A stretch of DNA of 64,000 nt from Arenibaculum pallidiluteum (lineage in GTDB: Bacteria > Pseudomonadota > Alphaproteobacteria > Azospirillales > Azospirillaceae): contig NZ_JAFIQU010000026.1 in NCBI RefSeq assembly GCF_017355985.1, positions 1 to 64,000 on the forward strand, written 5' to 3'. This document shows positions 39,985-51,514 of this stretch, in pieces. Made by a program: the position numbers and the translations under genes. Numbering within the stretch: the first letter of the stretch is position 1; the number at the start of each line of letters is the position of its first letter. The notes under the pieces were generated by a model. It saw only the letters and a program-made list of their open reading frames with translations, had not been told where the DNA came from and did no database searches.

Positions 39985-42951
39985 ATGAGCCTTCTTCACC
40001 GGCTTTCAGTCCTCTTCATCTTCGTTCTGCTGCCCCTTATCGCGATCGAGGTCTGGAACCAGTTCGACCTGCGGCGGATGCGGGAGGCCGAGGTCCGCGA
40101 CCAGGCGGCGCGCGTGCTCGGCCTGATCGAGGCCGAGCATGTCAGGCTCGTCGACGGCATCAGGCACATCATGGTCACCCTCAGGCAGACGCGGTCGCTG
40201 CGCGAGCAGAACATGGCGGCCTGCCAGGACCTTCTGGACCGCGTGCGCCGCGACTATCCCCCCTATCTCGACATCTATGTCGGGGACCGGAACGGACAGG
40301 TCGGCTGCTCGACCGACAAGGGAGGCATCGGCATCAATTTCAGTGGCGTCTTCCACGTCCGCCGCGCCATGGAGACGGGCACCTTCGTCGTCGGCCATTA
40401 CGTGAAGCGGCTGTCCGACGGGCTGCCTGTCCTCCCCTTCGCCATCCCCTACAGCGACGGTGTCGGGCAGCCGATCGGTGTCCTGACCGCGGTGCTCGAC
40501 CTTCGCTGGCTCGGGGACTATATCGCCACGACCGGAATGCCACCGAACACCGCCGTGACGTTGGTGGACGCCGCCGGGGTCGTCCTGGCCCGAATTCCCG
40601 AGATGCCGGACATCATCGGACGTCCGATTCCGCTGTCCTACAGGCACCTCCTGATGGGACGGGAGCGTGGCACGGTCGAACTCCCCGGCCTGGACGGCGT
40701 GACGCGGATCCTCGCCTATTCACCTCCCGGCGCCGACGCCACGAACCTGCTCATCACGGTCGGCTTCGACCGGGACCAAGCGTACCAGGGCATCGAACAG
40801 GCGCTGTGGCGATCGCTTGCGCTGATCTTCGCCGTGCTGGCCGGCAGCTTGCTCTGCGCGTGGTGGGGCGTGAGCCAGTATCTGCACCGGCCTATCTCGG
40901 TCCTGAGAGCGGCGACGGACCGGTGGCGGTCGGGGGACCAAGCGGCGCGGGCACAGCTCGGCGGTGGCGTCTCCGAGATCGTGTCGCTCGCGGCCGCCTT
41001 CGACTCCATGGCCGAGGACCTCCAGCGCAAGGGCACCGAGCGCGAGCGGGCCTTCGCCGAGACCCGGAAGGCCGAGGCGCGGCTGCGGGCCATCTTCGAC
41101 ACGGCGGCGGACGCGATCGTCGTGCTGGACGATTCCGGCGCGATCCAGGCCTTCAACTCCGCGACCACGCAGATGTTCGGCTATGAATCCGAGGAGCTGG
41201 CCGGGCGCGGCCTGGAGCTTCTGGTGACGGATCCGCCGGGCTGCGCGTGCAGGCTTTCCGACTGCCTTCGCCCCAACGAAGCCGGGATCGTTGGCTCCCG
41301 CTGCGAGCTGGAAGGGCGCAGGAAGGACGGATCGGTCTTCCCGATCGACGTGTCCATCGGCGAATGGAGAGCCGATGGAAGGCGATTCCTGACCGTGATG
41401 ACGCGCGACGTGACGGAGCGGCGCGAGGCGGAGCGCCGGGTCCAGAGCAGCAGCGCATTGCTGGAGACGATCATCGAGAGCATCCCCGATCCGATCTTCG
41501 TGAAGGATATGGAGGGCCAGTATCTCGTCGCGAACGGAAGCACCTGCCGGGTCTTCGGCATCGAGCCCGACAGGCTGCATGGACTGCGGGACCAGGACCT
41601 GTTCCCGGCCGACGTCGTCGCGGGGATCGAGGCCGGCGAGCGCCGCATCCGCAGCACAGGCAGCATGATCGCCGTGGAGGAGGAGATCCCCGACGCCACC
41701 AGCGGCGAGATGCGCTTCTACCTGACCACCAAGGCGCCATTGCGGGATGCGACCGGGGCGATCGTCGGCGTCGTCGGCATCGCCCGCGACATCACCGAGC
41801 GCAAGCGCTCCGAGGACGTCCTGCGCGCCGCGAAGGCCGAGGCCGAGCGGGCGAGCGTCGCCAAGTCCAAGTTCCTTGCGGCCGCCAGCCACGACCTGCG
41901 CCAGCCCGTCCAGTCGCTGGTCCTGTTCATGGCGGTGCTCAGGGACCGCCTGGAGGGGCAGGCTTCGGGCGCCGTGCTGGACGCCATGGAGCAGGCGCTG
42001 CACAGCCTTCGCGGCCTGCTGGACAGCCTGCTCGACGTCTCGCGCCTCGATGCCGGCCTCGTCGTGGCCAGCCCGGTGCCGCTGCCCGTCGGCCCGCTCC
42101 TTCAGGGCCTCGCGGCCGAGTATGCGCCCAGGGCGGCGGCACAGGGGCTCGGGCTGCGCGTGGTCGAGAGCGGGGCGGTGGTGCTCAGCGATCCGACCCT
42201 GCTGGAACGGATGCTGAGGAACCTCGTCGAGAATGCGGTTCGCTACACCGAGCGGGGCGGCATCCTGATCGGATGCAGGATGCAGGGTGAAAGGCTGCGC
42301 ATCGATGTCGTCGATACCGGGATCGGGATCGCGCCGGAGCGCCAGGGCGAGGTGTTCGAAGAGTTCTTCCAGATCGGCAATCCCGAGCGCGACCGCAGCA
42401 AGGGCCTGGGCCTCGGGCTTGCGGTGGTGCGGCGCCTGGCGCGGCTGCTCGGGCATGAACTTCGCGTCCGCTCCGTCCCCGGGCGGGGATCGACCTTCTC
42501 GGTCGAGGTCCCGCTCGCCGCGCCGGCGGCCCCCGCCCTGGGCGCGGCGGACGGGCGCGAGCCCCTGCACGAGGCGGGGCGCGTCCTCGTCGTGGATGAC
42601 GAGGCGCTCGTGCGCATGGGCCTGCAGGCCATGATCGAAGGCTGGGGCTACGACGTGGCGTCCGCGGGGACCGTGGCCGAGGCGGTGGAGGTCGTGCAGC
42701 GCGGCTTCAGCCCGGAGGTGCTGCTGGTGGATTACCGGCTGCGTGCGGGCGAGACCGGCCTTCACGTGATCCGCGCCGTGAAGGGCCGGATCGGCGACGA
42801 TGTGCCGGCCGCCATCGTGACCGGCGACACCGCCCCGGAACGCCTGGCCGAGGCAAAGGCCGGCGGATACCGCCTGCTTCACAAGCCCGTTGCCGCCCGC
42901 GAGCTGCGCAGCGTGGTCAGCGATCTGATGGCACGCGCCCGCGCGGTGTGA
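39985..42951 (+). CDS. Membrane hybrid histidine kinase (Cache-HAMP-PAS-PAS-HisKA-HATPase-REC)
   Basis: A 988-residue sensor. TM1 (about 7-24), a periplasmic double-Cache region (about 35-265) with the typical LDIYVGDRNGQVGCST and VGVSxxYRG-like blocks, TM2 (about 283-303), HAMP, PAS1 (about 365-490, DTAADAIVVLDDSGAIQAFNSATTQMFGY), PAS2 (about 495-625), HisKA with FLAAASHDLRQPVQSLVLFM, HATPase (NLVENAVRYTERGGI, DTGIGIAPERQGEVFEEFFQ, GLGLGLAVV) and a C-terminal receiver (RVLVVDDEALVRMG, VLLVDYRLRAGETG, LHKPV). The SHDLRQP H-box places it in the hybrid group that often acts alone. The ATG at 39985 (MSLLHRLSVLFIF) precedes TM1 directly. The first PAS carries a Cys-rich insert (PPGCACRLSDCL). Confidence 0.92.
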   Translation: MSLLHRLSVLFIFVLLPLIAIEVWNQFDLRRMREAEVRDQAARVLGLIEAEHVRLVDGIRHIMVTLRQTRSLREQNMAACQDLLDRVRRDYPPYLDIYVGDRNGQVGCSTDKGGIGINFSGVFHVRRAMETGTFVVGHYVKRLSDGLPVLPFAIPYSDGVGQPIGVLTAVLDLRWLGDYIATTGMPPNTAVTLVDAAGVVLARIPEMPDIIGRPIPLSYRHLLMGRERGTVELPGLDGVTRILAYSPPGADATNLLITVGFDRDQAYQGIEQALWRSLALIFAVLAGSLLCAWWGVSQYLHRPISVLRAATDRWRSGDQAARAQLGGGVSEIVSLAAAFDSMAEDLQRKGTERERAFAETRKAEARLRAIFDTAADAIVVLDDSGAIQAFNSATTQMFGYESEELAGRGLELLVTDPPGCACRLSDCLRPNEAGIVGSRCELEGRRKDGSVFPIDVSIGEWRADGRRFLTVMTRDVTERREAERRVQSSSALLETIIESIPDPIFVKDMEGQYLVANGSTCRVFGIEPDRLHGLRDQDLFPADVVAGIEAGERRIRSTGSMIAVEEEIPDATSGEMRFYLTTKAPLRDATGAIVGVVGIARDITERKRSEDVLRAAKAEAERASVAKSKFLAAASHDLRQPVQSLVLFMAVLRDRLEGQASGAVLDAMEQALHSLRGLLDSLLDVSRLDAGLVVASPVPLPVGPLLQGLAAEYAPRAAAQGLGLRVVESGAVVLSDPTLLERMLRNLVENAVRYTERGGILIGCRMQGERLRIDVVDTGIGIAPERQGEVFEEFFQIGNPERDRSKGLGLGLAVVRRLARLLGHELRVRSVPGRGSTFSVEVPLAAPAAPALGAADGREPLHEAGRVLVVDDEALVRMGLQAMIEGWGYDVASAGTVAEAVEVVQRGFSPEVLLVDYRLRAGETGLHVIRAVKGRIGDDVPAAIVTGDTAPERLAEAKAGGYRLLHKPVAARELRSVVSDLMARARAV

Positions 42952-43111
42952 GCCCGGGGAGCGACCGAGGAATGCACCTGCCGGAAGTCGGGAGGCCGCC
43001 GGCATCCTCGCCGCGGGCAATCCCTGCCGCGTAATCCGCGAGATCACGGAGTGAGCGGGGACGGGCGGGAGCGATCCGGCCCGGCGTTCCGGCGACGGCG
43101 CCGAAGAGGGC

Positions 43112-43140
43112 GGGACAAGGCCTTCCCCACTGTGTATAGT
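43112..43140 (+). promoter_or_regulatory. Candidate promoter of the tRNA-Arg gene
   Basis: GGGACA (43112-43117) and TATAGT (43135-43140) are separated by 17 bp and lie 41 bp before the tRNA. The -10-like box is good, the -35-like box is a moderate match. It is followed by a GC-rich stretch (GACCGCGC), as is common before stable RNA genes. Confidence 0.45.
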
Positions 43141-43181
43141 GACCGCGCTAGACGAGCCGTTCACGCTTGGTTCTGGCCGGC

Positions 43182-43258
43182 GCGCCCGTAGCTCAGCAGG
43201 ATAGAGCACAGGATTCCTAATCCTGGGGCCGTGGGTTCGAATCCCGCCGGGCGCACCA
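43182..43258 (+). tRNA. tRNA-Arg (anticodon CCT)
   Basis: A 77-nt tRNA with encoded CCA. The acceptor stem is GCGCCCG pairing with CGGGCGC, followed by discriminator A and CCA. The D arm begins GCTCAGCAGGATAGAGC, the anticodon stem CAGGA pairs with TCCTG around loop TTCCTAA with anticodon CCT at 43216-43218, and the T arm holds GGTTCGAATCC. It decodes AGG. Its 3' end is repeated 1.7 kb downstream, marking it as an integration site. Confidence 0.97.
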
Positions 43259-43259
43259 T
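43244..43259 (+). repeat. Direct repeat copy 1 (att-like, inside tRNA-Arg 3' end)
   Basis: CCGCCGGGCGCACCAT, covering the last 15 bases of the tRNA plus one. An identical copy is at 44969-44984. Site-specific integrases of islands and satellites commonly use tRNA 3' ends in this way, leaving such a duplication. Confidence 0.8.
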
Positions 43260-43948
43260 CTCTCCGCCAGGTCCTTGTTCAGGCGAATAGAGTTTCTGCG
43301 GTTTCCAGCGCCTCTTTCCCTTGGCACCCGCGATCCCGCTGAAGCGTGGCACTTCGCCGTCATGCGGGCGGCCGGTGCTGCTTGATCGCGCCGACGGCAT
43401 GCGCAGTGGTCGGTCGAGGTGCCGAAATCGAGAAACGGTGCAGGCCCGCCGGGTCGAGGCGTGCCGTCCACCGCAAATGGCGTCGGCAAGCGCGTGCTTG
43501 CGAGCCGGCCATCATCTCTCGGTTGCCCGCCAGCGCCGAGCCGGCGAGGACAATGGTGGACGGGAGTCCGCGCCAGCCCAGGGCGATCCAAGCCACCTCT
43601 GAGCTCGGGGGCCCGTCCACCGATCCCACCGTGACCCCGAACAGTCGCCTAGGCCACGAGGCGAAGGCCGCATTCGCAAGGACGGGCATGGACCAGCTTC
43701 CCTCAGCACCGTGCTTCGTCAGAATTGAAATCGTTTGCCGTTAGCTTGGCTTAGCGGAACTCGTGCGCCTTATGCACTCGTACTCCTGGGATCGGGGATG
43801 ATGGTAGCTGACGGTGCAAGGGGGCACTGTCCGAAGCTGCCACTTAGCTCGTGGTGGTATTGCTGGTTTATTGCGGTGGCGATATCTAACGCCGACCCTG
43901 GCGTCGCATCTGGGCAATACTTCCACATGCACCAGTTGGCGGATTGAA
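43259..43948. other. 690-bp stretch after tRNA-Arg with no convincing gene
   Basis: The first part (to about 43700) keeps high GC but its open frames overlap on both strands without ribosome sites or recognised protein motifs. The second part falls in GC toward the membrane-protein gene. I searched for integrase motifs (R..HxxR..Y) by eye in the open frames and saw none. Confidence 0.5.
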
Positions 43949-44620
43949 TTATCGTCCGTCAGGCTGCTGCAGTTCAGCCAGGGGTTGAATGTCGGACCGT
44001 ATTCTTTCTACTATGATGCGGGTTGTTTTGCGATATCCAGATGCCGCTGCAAAATTCAGCGCCCTTTCGGTGAATGTCTTATCATGTACGCATCTGGACT
44101 TGAAAGTCTCAACCGCCCGACATGCCAGCGTCGGCGTCAGAAAGCCCCAAGTATATTTCTCAACAACGTATTCTAAGTTGTCTAGTTCAGCAAAGACCCA
44201 CATGTCAAACAGGGAGACTCCAACGGGATCTGGAGGAGTGTAGACGTTAAATGGAGGGAGGGTTCCTGGCGTGGCTTGGCTCCACGACTGATCGACCATC
44301 GCTCCAAGCCTATTGTTAGCGACATCAAGTCTATCGTAAAATTTATCGAGAGATGACTCGTAACGAGCCATAATCCACTGGATGTAACCAAAAACAAATC
44401 CAAATATTATTACTGATATTTCTACTGCATCTTTGGCAGTTTCCTGGGAGGAGGTGTTGGCTTTGGCGTCGTCCGGAATGGGCTGTTTGAGCCAGAGGAG
44501 TATGAGAAGGAGTATCAAGAGTATGACAGCTCCTATGAGCCATGGCCTTACCATAACCCACATGTTGGGCTTTATTCCATAATAAGCTAGTTTCCCTCGC
44601 TCTGCGGATATTCTGCACAC
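43949..44620 (-). CDS. Hypothetical AT-rich membrane protein in the tRNA insert
   Basis: A 223-residue protein of unknown function. It has one strong hydrophobic segment at about 25-43 (LIGAVILLILLLILLWL) and a second, weaker one at about 70-86 (VEISVIIFGFVFGYIQWI), with the bulk of the protein after them likely cytoplasmic and helical (ESSLDKFYDRLDVANNRLGAMVDQSW and a C-terminal part). The start is GTG at 44620 with GGGAG 8 bases upstream; an ATG at 44563 would drop 19 residues. Codon use is unlike its neighbours, with many A/T-ending codons, a sign of transfer. I do not recognise the family. Confidence 0.6.
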   Translation of the reverse strand: MCRISAERGKLAYYGIKPNMWVMVRPWLIGAVILLILLLILLWLKQPIPDDAKANTSSQETAKDAVEISVIIFGFVFGYIQWIMARYESSLDKFYDRLDVANNRLGAMVDQSWSQATPGTLPPFNVYTPPDPVGVSLFDMWVFAELDNLEYVVEKYTWGFLTPTLACRAVETFKSRCVHDKTFTERALNFAAASGYRKTTRIIVERIRSDIQPLAELQQPDGR

Positions 44621-44968
44621 GTCATTATCTCCCGGTGCGTTTTTCGGTCGAGAGATTTATTTTGGTCGTTGTGGTCGCGATAGAAATTGCTTTGAGACAT
44701 CAAGTTCTATTTTTATTGGAGACTGTGATTTTGATTATGTGCCTTTTGCATTCGCGGTTCCACAGCGTATACCGCATCGGCATGTATTCCCGTGTGCATT
44801 GGGCCCGAAGACCGGCAACCAGTCAATGGACTGCATTTGGCGAGAGCGCTCGCGAGTTCGGGAACAGGACCTGAGGCCGTGCGCAAGTTTGCGCGCGGGT
44901 AAAAGAAGTGGCATCGACAAAGATCAAGCTCGCGGAGGCCCTGACTTCCGGGAAGAATGGTCGCCCAT

Positions 44969-44984
44969 CCGCCGGGCGCACCAT
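44969..44984 (+). repeat. Direct repeat copy 2 (att-like)
   Basis: CCGCCGGGCGCACCAT, identical to the tRNA-Arg 3' end copy at 43244-43259. The flanking bases on the left do not rebuild the tRNA, so this is a duplicated end and not a second tRNA gene. Confidence 0.8.
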
Positions 44985-45082
44985 TTCCTCCCGGTTTCGC
45001 CCTTGATTGGGTTCGAGGCCCGGCTCGTACATGGCTGTCACAGCCAGCCCTGCGATGCTATTTGCATCGTCTTCGAGTGGAT

Positions 45083-45118
45083 CCTCGGCGAGAGGCATCG
45101 AATGCCCTCTCGCCGAGG
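45083..45118. repeat. Long inverted repeat (12-bp plus 4-bp stem)
   Basis: CCTCGGCGAGAG (45083-45094) pairs with CTCTCGCCGAGG (45107-45118); GCAT (45095-45098) pairs with ATGC (45102-45105), leaving a one-base bulge and a three-base loop. It lies 99 bp to the right of the second att-like repeat. No T run follows. It may be a terminator or a structured site; nothing more can be said. Confidence 0.55.
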
Positions 45119-45275
45119 GCAGGGCGCGACCACCTTCACCGGATGATGTCCCGGTGGTAGGTGCGACGCTTCGAGTCAGGCAGCCCGGGGCTGGGCTGCG
45201 AGCATAGTCAGCACATCTCCGAGCAATTGGCGGCTTCCGGCAGGGGATCCGTACTGCCACGCTGCATGGCAAATC

Positions 45276-45297
45276 GGGGGTGGCGGTCGCCACCCCC
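45276..45297 (-). terminator. Terminator-like palindrome after the glp operon
   Basis: GGGGGTGGCG (45276-45285) and CGCCACCCCC (45288-45297) are perfect complements around GT; a folded RNA would have a 9-bp stem and four-base loop. It stands 38 bp after the glpV stop and is followed on the minus strand by GATTTG, a weak T stretch. Confidence 0.6.
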
Positions 45298-45335
45298 AGG
45301 TCCGGCACCGGGGCGGGGAGGAGCGCACCGGAGCC

Positions 45336-47105
<1,770 letters not shown>

Positions 47106-47211
47106 CTGGGTCCTCCTTTGACGTTCCTTATCCGGGCTCCCCGGGGGAGCCGCTCTTGTCCGGGCCCCGAGGAGCCCCGCCGCGGAATGCGCGCCCCCTG
47201 CGAGGGGGCGC

Positions 47212-47490
47212 TCACCCGAGCCGCATGACGACCGCCATCCAGACGATCGCGATCCCGAAGGCAATCCAGAGGCTGGCATCGCCGAGGGCGAGCCAGGCCA
47301 GGTGGATGTAGGCGCTGCCCAGCAGGCCGATGAAGAGACGGTCGCCGCGCGTCGTCTCCATCGGCAGGAAACCCCGGCGCGCCACCGTAGGCGAGGCGAT
47401 CTCCCACGCCGTCATGGCCGCGAGGATCAGGGCGATGGCCGCGAAGAACAGGGCCGTCGGCCAGGTCCAGGCCATCCATTGCAGGTCCAT
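47212..47490 (-). CDS. glpU: GlpU-type small membrane protein (DUF2160)
   Basis: A 92-residue membrane protein with two to three hydrophobic segments (about 10-30, 53-70, 72-90). The sequence MAWTWPTALFFAAIALILAAMTAWEI and the RRGFLPMETTRGDRLFIGLLG loop are those of the DUF2160 family, known as GlpU in the rhizobial glycerol operon. Its role in transport is not understood. It stands between glpQ and glpV. Confidence 0.88.
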   Translation of the reverse strand: MDLQWMAWTWPTALFFAAIALILAAMTAWEIASPTVARRGFLPMETTRGDRLFIGLLGSAYIHLAWLALGDASLWIAFGIAIVWMAVVMRLG

Positions 47491-47512
47491 GGCGCCGTCT
47501 CCTTCCCGCCGG

Positions 47513-48390
47513 TCAGACGCGGCCCAGGGCGAAGCCCTTGGCGATGTAGTTGCGCACGAACCAGATCACGAGCGCGCCCGGGACGATGGTCAGCACCCCG
47601 GCCGCGGCCAGCAGGCCCCAGTCCATGCCCGCGGCGCTGACGGTCCTCGTCATGGTCGCCGCGATGGGCTTCGCGTTCACGCTGGTCAGCGTGCGCGCCA
47701 GCAGCAGCTCGACCCAGCTGAACATGAAGCAGAAGAAGGCGGTGACCCCGATGCCGGATCGGATCAGCGGCAGGAACACCGTCAGGAAGAAGCGCGGGAA
47801 GCCGTAGCCGTCCATGGCCGCGGTCTCGTCGATCTCGCGTGGGACGCCGGACATGAATCCCTCGAGGATCCACACCGCCAGCGGCACGTTGAACAGGCAA
47901 TGGGCCAGGGCCACCGCGATATGCGTGTCGAACAGCCCGATCGTGGAATAGAGCTGGAAGAACGGCAGCAGGAAGACCGCCGGCGGCGCCATCCGGTTGG
48001 TCAGCAGCCAGAAGAACATGTGCCGGTCGCCGAGGAAGCGATAGCGCGAGAAGGCGTAGGCCGCCGGCAGCGCCACCACCAGCGAGATCACGGTGTTCAG
48101 CGCCACGTAGTGGATCGAGTTCAAATAGCCCGAGTACCAGCTGGGATCCGTGAAGATCGTGACGTAGTTCTGCAGCGTCGGATTCCGCGGATACAGCGTC
48201 AGGCCGGACAGGATCTCGGCGTTCGTCTTCAGCGACATGTTGACCATCCAGTAGATGGGCAGCATCAGGAAGACGATGTAGAGGACCAGGGCGATGCCGC
48301 GGGCCGAGACCCGCGCCCGCGCGCGGTCCCTGGGGCCGGCCGTGCCGGCCGGAGCCGCCGGCAGCCCATCGGCGGTGGGGGATTGCACGC

Positions 48391-48394
<4 letters not shown>
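47513..48394 (-). CDS. glpQ: Glycerol ABC transporter, permease
   Basis: A 293-residue permease of the MalG/carbohydrate type with about six helices. After a charged N-terminus, LYIVFLMLPIYWMVNMSLKTNAEIL is the standard first helix of MalG-like permeases, and the EAA loop reads MSGVPREIDETAAMDGYGFPRFFLTVFLPLIRSG. The ATG at 48394 overlaps the glpP stop by 4 bp (ATGA). It forms the membrane channel with GlpP. Confidence 0.92.
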
Positions 48395-49266
<872 letters not shown>

Positions 49267-49279
49267 GGCCGGGCTCCCT

Positions 49280-50395
49280 TCAGTTCACCAGCACGCCGTC
49301 GCGGTAGAGCTTGGTCCTGCCCGGCGGGAAGCGCAGGCCGGGGTCCCCGGGCACCGGGCGCCCCTCGTCCAGCTTGACCTTGACGGTGTGCCGCCCCAGG
49401 CGGGCCGTCACGATCCTGTGGGTGCCCAGGAAGGCGACGTCGGTGACGTCAACGGGCACGAGGCCGGGCGCGGCGCCGCCGTTCCCCGCCGCGCGGCCGA
49501 GATGGTCGATCTCCAGGAATTCCGGACGGATGCCGATCTCGTAGCGGGCGCCCGGGCCGGCGTGAGGGCCGGCGTCGGGGCGCGGGCCCGCGGGCAGCGG
49601 GATCGGGATGCCGTCGACCCGCGCCCCGCCCTCGGCAAGCTCGCAGGGCAGCAGGTTCATGCCCGGGCTGCCGATGAAGTAGCCGACGAAGGTGTGGGCG
49701 GGCTCTTCGAACAGCTCCTGGGGCGTGCCGACCTGGACGATGGCGCCGTCGACCATGACCGCGACCTGGTCCGCGAAGGTCAGCGCCTCGACCTGGTCGT
49801 GGGTCACGTAAATCAGGCTGAGCCGCACCTCCTTGTGGATCTCGCGGAGCTTGCGGCGGAGCTGCCACTTCATGTGCGGGTCGATCACGGTCAGCGGCTC
49901 GTCGAACAGGATCGCCGCCACGTCCTCGCGCACGAGGCCGCGCCCCAGCGAGATCTTCTGCTTGGCGTCGGGGGTGAGCCGCTGCGCGCGGCGCTTGAGA
50001 TCGCCCGTGAGATCCAGCAGCTCGGCCACGCGGCGCACGCGCCGGTCCAGGTCGGGCCGCGCCATGCCGCGGTTGCGCAGCGGGAAGGCCAGGTTGTCGT
50101 AGACCGTCATGGTGTCGTAGATGACGGGGAACTGGAATACCTGGGCGATGTTCCGGCGCTCCGGCGACAGGCCGGTGACGTCCCGGCCGCCGAACAGGAT
50201 GCGACCCTCGCTGGGCGTGATCAGGCCCGAGATGATGTTCAGCAGCGTGGTCTTGCCGCATCCCGACGGGCCCAGCAGCGCGCAGGCCGTGCCGTCCTCC
50301 CAGCTCCGGCTGAGCCGCCGCAGGGCGTAGTCGGAGGGCCCCCGCGGATCCGGGCGGTAGCTGTGGGCGATGTCGCGGAGCTCGATGGTCGCCAT
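49280..50395 (-). CDS. glpT: Glycerol ABC transporter, ATP-binding protein
   Basis: A 371-residue ABC ATPase of the MalK/UgpC class. Walker A GPSGCGKTTLLNIIS, Q-loop QVFQFPVIYDTMTVYDNLAFPL, Walker B VAAILFDEPLTVIDP and switch His YVTHDQVEALTF are seen. The signature motif is degenerate, TPDAKQKISLGRGLV instead of LSGGQ, as is known for one subunit of this transporter type, so ATP hydrolysis may rely on the partner GlpS. The C-terminal part is the MalK-type regulatory (TOBE) domain. Confidence 0.92.
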   Translation of the reverse strand: MATIELRDIAHSYRPDPRGPSDYALRRLSRSWEDGTACALLGPSGCGKTTLLNIISGLITPSEGRILFGGRDVTGLSPERRNIAQVFQFPVIYDTMTVYDNLAFPLRNRGMARPDLDRRVRRVAELLDLTGDLKRRAQRLTPDAKQKISLGRGLVREDVAAILFDEPLTVIDPHMKWQLRRKLREIHKEVRLSLIYVTHDQVEALTFADQVAVMVDGAIVQVGTPQELFEEPAHTFVGYFIGSPGMNLLPCELAEGGARVDGIPIPLPAGPRPDAGPHAGPGARYEIGIRPEFLEIDHLGRAAGNGGAAPGLVPVDVTDVAFLGTHRIVTARLGRHTVKVKLDEGRPVPGDPGLRFPPGRTKLYRDGVLVN

Positions 50396-50410
50396 GGCCC
50401 GATCCTCCTC

Positions 50411-51510
<1,100 letters not shown>

Positions 51511-51514
<4 letters not shown>

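Larger units (their letters stand above)
43260..44984. mobile_element. Small tRNA-Arg-associated insert or island remnant
   Basis: The DNA between the two 16-bp repeats is about 1.7 kb. Its central part (about 43730-44900) is clearly lower in GC than the rest of the window, and it contains one recognisable gene, for a membrane protein. No integrase, excisionase or transposase is visible. It fits the decayed remainder of an integrated element or a non-autonomous one mobilised by an integrase elsewhere; this is inference from repeats, composition and position. Confidence 0.65.
44621..45335. other. 715-bp region holding the right repeat and strong hairpins
   Basis: No gene is supported. It holds the second 16-bp repeat (44969-44984), a long stem at 45083-45118, and a terminator-like palindrome before the glp operon end. 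A short hydrophobic frame on the plus strand at 44635-44874 lacks a ribosome site and is not called. Confidence 0.5.

Noticed and set aside
43259-43948. An integrase gene or remnant next to the tRNA
   Set aside because: No tyrosine-recombinase motif or plausible long frame is visible in either strand of this stretch.
44635-44874. A 79-residue hydrophobic frame on the plus strand, divergent from the AT-rich membrane gene
   Set aside because: It has no ribosome site, starts with GTG in an AT-rich patch, and its second half is unlike any protein; support is too weak.
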